From contig CALCGR010000024.1 in assembly GCA_937901025.1 (NCBI GenBank), positions 1 to 13,525 of the forward strand: 13,525 nucleotides of DNA. Reading direction: 5' to 3'. This DNA comes from an uncultured Bacteroidales bacterium. GTDB lineage: Bacteria; Bacteroidota; Bacteroidia; Bacteroidales; Paludibacteraceae. Below the pieces are notes generated by a model. It was not told the DNA's origin, did no database searches, and was given only the letters and a program-made list of their open reading frames with translations. A program made the position numbers and the translations under genes. Positions 6,925 to 13,509 of this stretch are shown here, in pieces (positions within the stretch are counted from its first letter, which is position 1; each line of letters opens with the position of its first letter).

Positions 6925-7290
6925 ATGATACAACAAGAATCAAGATTAGTAGTTGCGGATAACAGCGGAGCCAAAGAGGCTTTATGCATCCGTGTACTTG
7001 GCGGAACGAAACGTCGTTACGCCTCCCTGGGAGACACCATCGTAGTAGCCGTTAAGGGAGTGATCCCAAGTAGTGAGATCAAGGATGGAGCGGTAAGCCG
7101 CGCTATCATTGTTCGCGTAAAGAAAGAAGTTCGTCGTGCAGACGGTAGTTATATTCGTTTCGACGATAACGCATGCGTTCTCGTAGATAACGTCGGTGAG
7201 TTGCGTGGTAGCCGTATTTTCGGTCCTGTAGCTCGTGAGCTCCGTCAGACGAACATGAAGATTATTTCTCTTGCACCTGAAGTGCTTTAA
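6925..7290 (+). CDS. rplN: 50S ribosomal protein L14 (uL14)
   Basis: uL14 sits at the subunit interface, forms intersubunit bridges and is the docking site for the silencing factor RsfS in many bacteria. The 121 residues match the family. It begins MIQQESRLVVADNSGAKEAL, with the signature ADNSGAK at 11-17. It continues with RYASLGDTIVVAVK and ends with RIFGPVARELR and ISLAPEVL. The start is 2 nt after rpsQ, which points to translational coupling. It is the last gene before the classical spc block. Confidence 0.98.
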   Translation: MIQQESRLVVADNSGAKEALCIRVLGGTKRRYASLGDTIVVAVKGVIPSSEIKDGAVSRAIIVRVKKEVRRADGSYIRFDDNACVLVDNVGELRGSRIFGPVARELRQTNMKIISLAPEVL

Positions 7291-7310
7291 TCATCTAAAA
7301 TCAGTTCAAT

Positions 7311-7619
7311 ATGGCAAAGTTACATATTAAGAAGGGTGATATCGTTTACGTGAATGCAGGTGCATCTAAAGGTAAGACCGGTCGTGTACTGGAAGTTATC
7401 GTAGACAAGCAACGCGCTATCGTAGAGGGTGTCAACATGGTTAGCAAGGCTACCAAACCCAATGCAAAGAATCCTCAAGGAGGATTAGTTAAGAAGGAAG
7501 CTTCGATTCATATCTCGAATCTGAATCCCGTAGAGGACGGCAAACCCGTTCGCGTAGGCAGAATCGTGAAGGATGGTAAGCTTGTACGTGTAAGTAAAAA
7601 ATCCGGTAAAGAAATCTAA
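7311..7619 (+). CDS. rplX: 50S ribosomal protein L24 (uL24)
   Basis: uL24 is an assembly-initiating protein that binds the 5' end of 23S rRNA. The 102-residue product has an N-terminal KOW motif at about 6-32 (KKGDIVYVNAGASKGKTGRV), followed by GVNMVSKATKPN and the conserved IHISNLNPVEDGKPVRVG. The length is normal for bacteria. The ATG at 7311 follows a 20-nt A/T-rich gap. The stop is 2 nt before rplE. Confidence 0.97.
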   Translation: MAKLHIKKGDIVYVNAGASKGKTGRVLEVIVDKQRAIVEGVNMVSKATKPNAKNPQGGLVKKEASIHISNLNPVEDGKPVRVGRIVKDGKLVRVSKKSGKEI

Positions 7620-7621
7620 CA

Positions 7622-8164
7622 ATGAATACAGCTAGCTTAAAACAAGATTATCAGGAGCGTATCGTTCCGATCTTGATGAAGGAGTTTGGATATAGCACCG
7701 TGATGCAATGTCCGAAACTGACTAAGATTGTTCTCAACCAAGGTTTAGGAGAAGCTGTTGCTGACAAGAAGATCGTTGATGTCGCTCAAGAAGAGATGAC
7801 GCTTATCACCGGTCAGAAGGCCGTTGCGACGGTTTCGAAGAAGGATATCGCGAACTTTAAGGTTCGTAAAAAGATGCCCATCGGCGTTCGCGTTACGTTA
7901 CGTGGCGAGCGTATGTATGAGTTCTTGGAGCGCCTTATTCGCGTTGCCCTGCCGCGTATCCGCGACTTTAAGGGTATTGAGAACAAGATGGATGGCCGTG
8001 GTAACTATACTTTAGGTATTACGGAGCAGATCATTTTCCCTGAAATTAACATTGATAACATCACCAAGCTGCTCGGTATGAACATCACGTTCGTGACCAC
8101 CGCTAATACGGACGAAGAGGGTTTTGCTCTGCTTCGTGAGTTTGGTTTACCATTCAAAAAGTAA
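7622..8164 (+). CDS. rplE: 50S ribosomal protein L5 (uL5)
   Basis: uL5 binds 5S rRNA and contacts the P-site tRNA T-loop region and the head of the 30S subunit. The 180 residues equal the usual length. The family signature is at 33-48 (LTKIVLNQGLGEAVAD). The downstream motifs KVRKKMPIGVRVTLRG, ALPRIRDFKG and YTLGITEQIIFPEI are intact. Its start lies 2 nt after rplX. In E. coli this junction is the S8 repressor target; I see no clear S8-type helix here because the gap is so short. Confidence 0.98.
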   Translation: MNTASLKQDYQERIVPILMKEFGYSTVMQCPKLTKIVLNQGLGEAVADKKIVDVAQEEMTLITGQKAVATVSKKDIANFKVRKKMPIGVRVTLRGERMYEFLERLIRVALPRIRDFKGIENKMDGRGNYTLGITEQIIFPEINIDNITKLLGMNITFVTTANTDEEGFALLREFGLPFKK

Positions 8165-8169
8165 AGACT

Positions 8170-8439
8170 ATGGCAAAAGAATCAATGAAAGCCCGCGAGG
8201 TGAAACGCGCAAAATTAGTAGCTCGTTATGCTGCTAAGCGTGCACAACTTCTCAAGGATGGTGATTATGAAGGATTACAAGCGCTCCCCAAGAACGCCAG
8301 TCCCGTACGTTTGCACAATCGTTGCAAAATCACCGGTCGTCCAAAAGGTTACATGCGTGCATTCGGCTTGAGTCGTATTCAATTCCGTGAGATGGCCTCT
8401 AAGGGCCTGATCCCGGGAGTGAAGAAAGCAAGCTGGTAA
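8170..8439 (+). CDS. rpsN: 30S ribosomal protein S14 (uS14), zinc-independent type
   Basis: uS14 is a late-assembling head protein. The 89-residue product has the conserved C-terminal half RLHNRCKITGRPKGYMR (47-63), then FGLSRIQFREMASKGLIPGVKKASW. It has only one cysteine (52), so the two CxxC pairs of the zinc-binding form are absent and it is the form that needs no zinc. It is shorter than the E. coli protein (101), in the central linker. It lies 5 nt after rplE. The 58-nt gap that follows contains a small hairpin before rpsH. Confidence 0.97.
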   Translation: MAKESMKAREVKRAKLVARYAAKRAQLLKDGDYEGLQALPKNASPVRLHNRCKITGRPKGYMRAFGLSRIQFREMASKGLIPGVKKASW

Positions 8440-8458
8440 TTAACTTATTATTAAATAA

Positions 8459-8477
8459 TGTCTCGATAGTCGGGATA
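8459..8477 (+). promoter_or_regulatory. Small hairpin in the rpsN-rpsH gap
   Basis: TGTCTCGA (8459-8466) can pair with TCGGGATA (8470-8477) across a TAG loop, giving 8 pairs of which two are G-U. The flanking A/T stretches (about 8452-8456 with 8478-8482) could extend it. A short TTTT follows at 8479-8482, but the stem is weak and rpsH starts 16 nt later, so a terminator is unlikely. It may be a leader structure for the rpsH segment or chance. Confidence 0.3.
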
Positions 8478-8497
8478 ATTTTAAAAACAAAACAATT

Positions 8498-8893
8498 ATG
8501 ACAGATCCAATCGCAGATTTTCTGACACGTCTCAGAAATGCAATCAAAGCGGGACATCGCGTAGTAGAAGTGCCTGCTTCGAATCTGAAGAAAGAGATCA
8601 CCCGTATCTTGTTTGAGAAGGGATATATCCTTTCCTACAAGTTCGTGGAAGATGGACCTCAAGGTACGATTAAGATTGCCTTGAAGTATGATCCGGTTAA
8701 CAAAGTTAACGCCATCAAGAGTTTGGAACGTATTTCCACCCCCGGTCTTCGTCAGTATGTAGGTTATCGTGAGATGCCGCGCGTGCTGAACGGTTTGGGT
8801 ATCGCTATCCTTTCGACCTCGAAAGGTGTGATGACCAACAAGGAAGCAGAAGGCCTGAAGTTAGGTGGTGAGGTATTGTGTTATGTTTATTAA
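8498..8893 (+). CDS. rpsH: 30S ribosomal protein S8 (uS8)
   Basis: uS8 is a primary 16S rRNA binder (helix 21 region) and, in E. coli, the repressor of the spc operon. The 131-residue product starts MTDPIADFLTRLRNA. Its C-terminal RNA-binding signature is STSKGVMTNKEAEGLKLGGEVLCYVY split over 106-131, with the STSKG motif intact. ATG 8498 follows an A-rich leader (AAAACAAAACAATT) without a Shine-Dalgarno sequence. It is followed after 17 nt by rplF, whose leader has a strong Shine-Dalgarno site. Confidence 0.98.
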   Translation: MTDPIADFLTRLRNAIKAGHRVVEVPASNLKKEITRILFEKGYILSYKFVEDGPQGTIKIALKYDPVNKVNAIKSLERISTPGLRQYVGYREMPRVLNGLGIAILSTSKGVMTNKEAEGLKLGGEVLCYVY

Positions 8894-8895
8894 TG

Positions 8896-8903
8896 TAAGG
8901 AGG
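8896..8903 (+). promoter_or_regulatory. Full-consensus Shine-Dalgarno site for rplF
   Basis: TAAGGAGG with a 7-nt spacer (AACTATT) precedes ATG 8911. Octamer and spacing are identical to those of rplW. It lies wholly between the rpsH stop (8891-8893) and rplF. It is exceptional among the A-rich, Shine-Dalgarno-less leaders of this cluster. Confidence 0.85.
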
Positions 8904-8910
8904 AACTATT

Positions 8911-9465
8911 ATGTCAAGAATTGGTAAATTACCTATAGCGATTCCTGCAGGCGTAACCGTAACCGTTAGCCCGGAAAACGTAGTGACCGTTAAGGGTCCC
9001 AAAGGAGAACTGGTACAAGCCGTAGATAAGATCATCACGGTAAGTATTGAGGATGGCGTATGCCACGTTACTCGTCCGAACGACGAGAAAGAGAGTCGTG
9101 CTAAACACGGTCTCTATCGTGCATTGATTTACAATATGGTACATGGCGTAAGCGAGGGTTACAAGGCTTCCTTGGAGCTCGTTGGTGTTGGTTATCGTGT
9201 AGAGAACAACGGCAACATTCTGAACTTCTCGCTTGGTTATACGCACCCCATCTATCTGCAATTGCCCAAGGAGGTAAAAGTGGAGACGAAGCAAGAGCGT
9301 AACCAGAACCCGTTTGTATATTTAGAGACTGCTGACAAGCAATTGCTTGGTCAGATTTGTGCAAAGATTCGTTCGTTCCGTAAACCCGAACCTTATAAAG
9401 GTAAAGGTATTCGTTTCGAAGGTGAAGTTGTTCGTCGTAAGGCTGGTAAGTCGGCTGGTAAATAA
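8911..9465 (+). CDS. rplF: 50S ribosomal protein L6 (uL6)
   Basis: uL6 lies near the factor-binding site and the sarcin-ricin loop of the large subunit. The 184 residues form the two repeated alpha/beta domains of the family. The N-terminus MSRIGKLPIAIPAGV is typical. The C-terminal signature is at about 158-180 (KPEPYKGKGIRFEGEVVRRK). VTVKGPKGEL (26-35) is the conserved first-domain motif. The start is set by the TAAGGAGG site. It is followed after 15 nt by rplR. Confidence 0.98.
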   Translation: MSRIGKLPIAIPAGVTVTVSPENVVTVKGPKGELVQAVDKIITVSIEDGVCHVTRPNDEKESRAKHGLYRALIYNMVHGVSEGYKASLELVGVGYRVENNGNILNFSLGYTHPIYLQLPKEVKVETKQERNQNPFVYLETADKQLLGQICAKIRSFRKPEPYKGKGIRFEGEVVRRKAGKSAGK

Positions 9466-9480
9466 AGAAAGGAATAAGTT

Positions 9481-9825
9481 ATGATTAAGAAAATTGCAAG
9501 AAGACTGAAGATTAAGGCTTCGATCCGTACGAAAGTATCGGGAACTGCAGAGCAACCGCGTCTGACTGTATTCCGTTCCAACAGTCAAATTTACGCTCAA
9601 GTGATTGATGACCTGGCCGGTAAGACCTTGGCAAGTGCCGGTTCGCTGGGTATCAAAGATAAGATGACGAAGACAGAGAAAGCCGCTCAAGTCGGTAAAC
9701 TCATTGCCGAAGCCGCTAAGAAAGCAGGCGTAGAGGCAGTGGTTTTTGACCGCAACGGATATCTCTATCATGGTCGAGTTAAAGCATTAGCAGACGCTGC
9801 TCGCGAAGCAGGTCTTAAATTCTAA
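9481..9825 (+). CDS. rplR: 50S ribosomal protein L18 (uL18)
   Basis: uL18 binds 5S rRNA and helps carry it into the large subunit together with uL5. The 114-residue product has a basic N-terminus (MIKKIARRLKIKASIRTKV). The family core is PRLTVFRSNSQIYAQVIDDLAGKTL (about 25-49), and it ends with VVFDRNGYLYHGRVKALADAAREAGL. An AAAGGA at 9468-9473, 7 nt before the ATG, is a partial Shine-Dalgarno match, weaker than those of rplW and rplF. The gene is 6 nt from rpsE. Confidence 0.98.
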   Translation: MIKKIARRLKIKASIRTKVSGTAEQPRLTVFRSNSQIYAQVIDDLAGKTLASAGSLGIKDKMTKTEKAAQVGKLIAEAAKKAGVEAVVFDRNGYLYHGRVKALADAAREAGLKF

Positions 9826-9831
9826 AACAAT

Positions 9832-10344
9832 ATGGTTATGAATCGAGTTAAAACAACCCAAGATTTGGAGCTCAAGGAGCGCCTTGTCGCTGTTAACCGC
9901 GTTACGAAAGTAACGAAAGGTGGACGTACGTTTACGTTTGCAGCCATCGTTGTTGTAGGAAATGAGGCAGGCATCGTAGGTTACGGTTTAGGTAAAGCAG
10001 GTGAAGTGACCGCGGCTATCGCCAAGGGTACGGAGGCTGCCAAGAAGAATCTTATTCAAGTGCCTATCTTGAAGGGAACCATCCCTCACGAGCAACTGGC
10101 AAAGTTCGGCGGTGCACTGGTTTATCTGCAACCCGCTACGCACGGTACCGGAGTGAAAGCCGGTGGTGCTATGCGTGCCGTGTTGGAGAGCGTAGGTGTT
10201 ACGGACGTGTTGGCTAAAGCCAAAGGTTCGAGTAACCCCCACAATCTGGTAAAGGCTACTATCGAGGCATTAGCGCAGATGCGTGACGCCCGTACGGTGG
10301 CTGCTAACCGCGGTGTAAGTTTGAGTACGGTGTTTAACGGATAA
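9832..10344 (+). CDS. rpsE: 30S ribosomal protein S5 (uS5)
   Basis: uS5 is located at the mRNA entry channel and influences decoding accuracy. The 170 residues include the N-terminal double-stranded-RNA-binding-like domain with RVTKVTKGGRTFTFAAIV (23-40) and VVGNEAGIVGYGLGKAGEV (41-59). The C-terminal GHMP-kinase-like fold follows, with GTGVKAGGAMRAVLE and AKAKGSSNPHNLVKAT. Two in-frame ATGs are possible, 9832 (MVMNRV) and 9838 (MNRV). The first is preferred because it gives the usual short N-terminal extension of Bacteroidetes S5. The upstream gene is 6 nt away. Confidence 0.97.
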   Translation: MVMNRVKTTQDLELKERLVAVNRVTKVTKGGRTFTFAAIVVVGNEAGIVGYGLGKAGEVTAAIAKGTEAAKKNLIQVPILKGTIPHEQLAKFGGALVYLQPATHGTGVKAGGAMRAVLESVGVTDVLAKAKGSSNPHNLVKATIEALAQMRDARTVAANRGVSLSTVFNG

Positions 10345-10358
10345 AATTGTGAACGATT

Positions 10359-10535
10359 ATGGCAAAGATTAAAATTCAACAAGTTCGTAGTACCATCAAG
10401 TCTACGAAGAATCAGAAACTGGTTATGCAAGCCCTCGGTTTGCGTAAGATGAACGCCATTGTTGAGCACGAGGCTACTCCTTCTATCTTAGGAATGGTTG
10501 AGAAAGTTAAACACTTGGTAAAAGTAATTGATTAA
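10359..10535 (+). CDS. rpmD: 50S ribosomal protein L30 (uL30)
   Basis: uL30 is a small ferredoxin-like protein of the large subunit. The 58-codon frame encodes MAKIKIQQVRSTIKSTKNQK, followed by LVMQALGLRKMNAIVEHEAT and a C-terminal helix and strand ending LVKVID. The segment QALGLRKMN is the family signature region. Length and position between rpsE and rplO are exactly as expected. The leader has no Shine-Dalgarno sequence. Bacteria that lack rpmD are common; here it is present and intact. Confidence 0.97.
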   Translation: MAKIKIQQVRSTIKSTKNQKLVMQALGLRKMNAIVEHEATPSILGMVEKVKHLVKVID

Positions 10536-10555
10536 TAATTAAAACACGAAGCTTT

Positions 10556-11002
10556 ATGGAATTAAATAATCTAACTCCGGCTGCGGGTTCAGTGAAGACA
10601 TGCAAACGTATCGGTCGTGGTGCCGGTTCGGGTTTAGGCGGAACTTCTACTCGTGGTAGCAAGGGTGCTCAATCTCGTTCGGGTTACTCGAAGAAGATTG
10701 GTTTCGAAGGCGGTCAGATGCCTATGCAACGTCGTCTGCCTAAGTTTGGTTTTAAGAACATTAATCGTGTGGAGTATAAGGCCATCAACTTACATGTTCT
10801 TCAACAGATTGCTGAACTGAAGAAGATTGAGAAGATTGGCTTGACCGAACTTCACGAGGCGGGTTTCACCAAGAAAAACGCTTTGGTTAAGATCTTAGGA
10901 ACCGGAACTCTCTCTGCTAAACTGACGGTAGAGGCTAATGCTTTCTCTAAGAAAGCGGAAGAGGCCATCACTGCTGCCGGTGGAACAATTGTAAAACTCT
11001 AA
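10556..11002 (+). CDS. rplO: 50S ribosomal protein L15 (uL15)
   Basis: uL15 is a late-assembly organiser of the large subunit with a long extended N-terminus that threads through 23S rRNA. The 148-residue product starts MELNNLTPAAGSVKTCKRIG. It has the Gly/Arg/Ser-rich extension at 19-48 (RIGRGAGSGLGGTSTRGSKG), then FEGGQMPMQRRLPKFGF (50-66). The C-terminal globular part ends VEANAFSKKAEEAITAAGG. It lies 4 nt before secY, a conserved coupling. Confidence 0.98.
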   Translation: MELNNLTPAAGSVKTCKRIGRGAGSGLGGTSTRGSKGAQSRSGYSKKIGFEGGQMPMQRRLPKFGFKNINRVEYKAINLHVLQQIAELKKIEKIGLTELHEAGFTKKNALVKILGTGTLSAKLTVEANAFSKKAEEAITAAGGTIVKL

Positions 11003-11006
11003 CATT

Positions 11007-12350
11007 ATGCGTAAGTTTATTGAGACAATTCAGAATATCTGGAAGATTGAGGATCTTCGCAATCGACTGCTGACCACGTTACTGTTCGTGCTCATCTATC
11101 GTTTCGGTTCCTTCATCGTTCTTCCGGGTATCAATCCCGACGCCCTGAGTGCCCTCCATGCCCAAACGGCTGGCGGCTTGATGGCGTTGTTGGATATGTT
11201 CTCCGGTGGAGCATTCTCCAATGCGTCTATCTTCGCGTTGGGAATTATGCCCTACATCTCTGCATCCATCGTAGTGCAACTGCTGACCATAGCGGTTCCC
11301 TACTTCCAGAAGATGCAGAAAGAGGGCGAATCCGGCCGTCAGAAGATGAATCAGATAACCCGTTACTTGACGGTGGCTATCCTGTTGTTCCAAGGTCCCA
11401 GTTATCTGGTGAACTTGAGCGTACAGATGGCGCAAGCCGGTCAACCGCTGGCTATCGGCTTCAACTGGTTTACCATCTCATCTACCCTCATCTTGTGCGC
11501 AGGCTCGATGTTTGTCATGTGGCTGGGTGAACGTATTACCGACCGCGGTGTAGGAAACGGTATTTCCTTCATCATCTTGATTGGTATTATCGCTCGTCTG
11601 CCGGGGGCTTTGGTACAAGAGTTCTCGTCTCGTTTGAACGATGCGGGTGGCGGATTGATGGTCTTCTTCGGTGAAGTCATCATCTTACTGTTCGTTTTTG
11701 CGTTTGCTATTCTTTTGGTACAAGGTACGCGTAAGCTGCCCGTACAGTACGCAAAGCGCGTGATTGGTAATAAACAATATGGTGGTGTGCGTCAGTACAT
11801 TCCTTTGAAAGTGAATGCCGCTAACGTGATGCCTATCATCTTTGCACAAGCCATCATGTTTATTCCTATCGCTATCGTCGGCTTCCGTGCCGATGGTTCG
11901 AGCTGGTTCGTACGTACGTTCATGAATAATGACAGTTTTGGTTATAACTTAGTATTTGCTTTACTGATTATCGCCTTCACGTATTTCTATACGGCTGTTA
12001 TTATCAACCCTGTACAGATGGCAGAGAACTTGAAGTTAAACAATGGATTTATCCCAGGAGTGAAACCCGGCAAGAAGACCGCTGAGTATATTGATACGAT
12101 CATGGACCGTATCACGCTCCCCGGTGCCATCCTGCTGGCTATCATCGCCGTCCTTCCCGCATTTGCTCGTTTATTCAATGTAACGATGGGCTTTGCTCAG
12201 TTCTTTGGCGGAACGAGTTTGCTGATTATGGTTGGTGTTATCCTGGATACTTTACAGCAAATCGAGTCTCACCTGTTGATGCGTCACTATGACGGCTTCT
12301 TTGAAGGCGGCATGCGTATCAAAGGTCGCTCGGGCGCTATGGCTTATTAA
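11007..12350 (+). CDS. secY: Preprotein translocase channel subunit SecY
   Basis: SecY forms the protein-conducting channel of the inner membrane with SecE and SecG; SecA or the ribosome drives substrates through it. The 447 residues have ten predicted membrane segments, at roughly 21-40, 74-96, 118-138, 153-172, 183-203, 216-238, 272-292, 313-334, 370-388 and 397-416. The plug region follows the first segment, with MALLDMFSGGAF at 59-70. The conserved MWLGERITDRGVGNGIS is at 171-187. The cytoplasmic loop PGVKPGKKTAEYID (350-363), before segment nine, is a family hallmark. It starts 4 nt after rplO and is followed 6 nt later by map. Confidence 0.99.
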   Translation: MRKFIETIQNIWKIEDLRNRLLTTLLFVLIYRFGSFIVLPGINPDALSALHAQTAGGLMALLDMFSGGAFSNASIFALGIMPYISASIVVQLLTIAVPYFQKMQKEGESGRQKMNQITRYLTVAILLFQGPSYLVNLSVQMAQAGQPLAIGFNWFTISSTLILCAGSMFVMWLGERITDRGVGNGISFIILIGIIARLPGALVQEFSSRLNDAGGGLMVFFGEVIILLFVFAFAILLVQGTRKLPVQYAKRVIGNKQYGGVRQYIPLKVNAANVMPIIFAQAIMFIPIAIVGFRADGSSWFVRTFMNNDSFGYNLVFALLIIAFTYFYTAVIINPVQMAENLKLNNGFIPGVKPGKKTAEYIDTIMDRITLPGAILLAIIAVLPAFARLFNVTMGFAQFFGGTSLLIMVGVILDTLQQIESHLLMRHYDGFFEGGMRIKGRSGAMAY

Positions 12351-12356
12351 AACGTA

Positions 12357-13142
12357 ATGATCTATCTGAAAACAGATGAAGAAGTAGAGCTCATGCGAGC
12401 AGCGAACGACCTGCTGGGTCGGGCGTATGGCGAGGTGGCCAAGGTCATTCGACCGGGGGTTACCACCGCCGAACTCGATAAGGTGGCTCACGATTTCATC
12501 TGTGATCACGGAGGCATCCCTTCTTGTTTGGGATACGAGGGTTATCCGGCTACGCTTTGCACTTCGGTCAACGAGCAGGTGGTCCACGGAATCCCGAGTA
12601 AGGATGTAGTGCTCAAAGATGGCGATATCGTCTCGGTGGATGGGTGTGTATTGCTGAACGGCTTTCAGGCCGATTCAGCTTACACCTTCCCCGTGGGCGA
12701 AGTCAGTGCCGAGGTCATGCAACTGATGCGAACCACGAAAGAGTGCTTGCAGCTGGGCGTAGAACAGGCAATCGTCGGCCGCCGTTTAGGCGACATCGGT
12801 TATGCCATTCAGTCCCACGCGGAGCAAGCCGGCTATCAGGTCGTTCGGGAGTTTGTAGGACACGGTATCGGTCGCGAGATGCACGAGGATCCGGAGGTGT
12901 GCAACTATGGCAGACGGGGTAACGGATTGGTGTTGAAGTCCGGTATGACGCTCGCCATAGAACCGATGGTGATGATGGGTCGAAGGAATGTGATTATTGA
13001 GGATGACGGCTGGACCGCTCGTGCGGCAGACCGCAAACCCGCTGCTCATTATGAGTGGAGCGTATGCGTGCGTCAAGGCAAGGCGGATGTGTTGTCAACC
13101 TTTAAGTATATTCAAGAGGTCCTCAAAGATAGATTTATTTAA
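12357..13142 (+). CDS. map: Type I methionine aminopeptidase
   Basis: This enzyme removes the initiator methionine from nascent proteins in the cytoplasm, using a two-metal centre. The 261-residue pita-bread fold shows all five expected ligands: Asp95 (SVDG), Asp106 (QADSA), His169 (GHGIG), Glu202 (IEPM) and Glu233 (HYEWS). Substrate-site histidines His78 (VVHGIP) and His176 (MHEDPE) are also present. The residue after Glu233 is Trp where most type I enzymes have His (EHT). No N-terminal zinc-finger or SH3-binding extension is present. Arginine codons are often CGA, CGG, AGA or AGG, unlike the CGT-rich ribosomal genes around it, which suggests lower expression. The first codon ATG at 12357 is 6 nt after secY. 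Confidence 0.98.
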   Translation: MIYLKTDEEVELMRAANDLLGRAYGEVAKVIRPGVTTAELDKVAHDFICDHGGIPSCLGYEGYPATLCTSVNEQVVHGIPSKDVVLKDGDIVSVDGCVLLNGFQADSAYTFPVGEVSAEVMQLMRTTKECLQLGVEQAIVGRRLGDIGYAIQSHAEQAGYQVVREFVGHGIGREMHEDPEVCNYGRRGNGLVLKSGMTLAIEPMVMMGRRNVIIEDDGWTARAADRKPAAHYEWSVCVRQGKADVLSTFKYIQEVLKDRFI

Positions 13143-13155
13143 TATACCAAACGTT

Positions 13156-13374
13156 ATGGCAAAACAAGATTCGATTGAAGTAGACGGCATGATCACGGAA
13201 GCGTTATCGAACGCGATGTTTCATGTTCAGTTAGAAAGCGGTCATATCATCACGGCCCATATCTCCGGTAAGATGCGTATGCATTATATCAAGATTTTGC
13301 CCGGTGATCGGGTAAAAGTGGAGATGAGTCCGTACGACTTGACCAAAGGAAGAATAAGTTTCCGTTATAAATAA
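13156..13374 (+). CDS. infA: Translation initiation factor IF-1
   Basis: IF1 binds the 30S A site during initiation and modulates IF2 and IF3. The 72-residue product is a single OB fold: MAKQDSIEVDGMITEALSNA, then FHVQLESGHIITAHISGKMR and the conserved IKILPGDRVKVEMSPYDLTK, ending GRISFRYK. A longer reading in this frame would run back into map, but the ATG at 13156 gives the exact standard N-terminus. It is 13 nt after map, with no Shine-Dalgarno sequence. Confidence 0.98.
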   Translation: MAKQDSIEVDGMITEALSNAMFHVQLESGHIITAHISGKMRMHYIKILPGDRVKVEMSPYDLTKGRISFRYK

Positions 13375-13392
13375 CTCTAAAACTCTAGAAAA

Positions 13393-13509
13393 ATGAAAGT
13401 TAGAGCATCTATTAAAAAGCGCAATGCGGATTGTAAGATTGTACGCCGCAAAGGTAAGCTTTATGTAATCAACAAAAAAGAGCCCAAAATGAAAATGCGT
13501 CAGGGCTAA
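13393..13509 (+). CDS. rpmJ: 50S ribosomal protein L36 (bL36), zinc-less form
   Basis: bL36 is the smallest large-subunit protein and organises 23S rRNA near helices 89-97. The 38-codon frame encodes MKVRASIKKRNADCKIVRRK, followed by GKLYVINKKEPKMKMRQG, which is full length. Of the four zinc ligands in the E. coli protein (Cys11, Cys14, Cys27, His33) only Cys14 remains; the others are Asn, Asn and Met. It is therefore the form that cannot bind zinc in the usual way, common in Bacteroidetes. It lies 18 nt after infA. rpsM would be expected beyond the window. Confidence 0.97.
   Translation: MKVRASIKKRNADCKIVRRKGKLYVINKKEPKMKMRQG

Noticed and set aside
11908..11922. Second CGTACGTACG-type palindrome within secY
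   Set aside because: It encodes part of a conserved-length SecY loop (FVRT) in frame, so similarity to the 1601-1616 palindrome is most likely chance.
12427..12922. Two plus-strand open frames in another frame within map
   Set aside because: They overlap the well-supported Map reading frame with all its catalytic residues, and their Arg/Ser-rich translations look like frame-shifted noise.
12997..13155. 5' extension of infA into map
   Set aside because: The extension overlaps the conserved end of map and has no IF1-like sequence; the ATG at 13156 gives the standard IF1 start.
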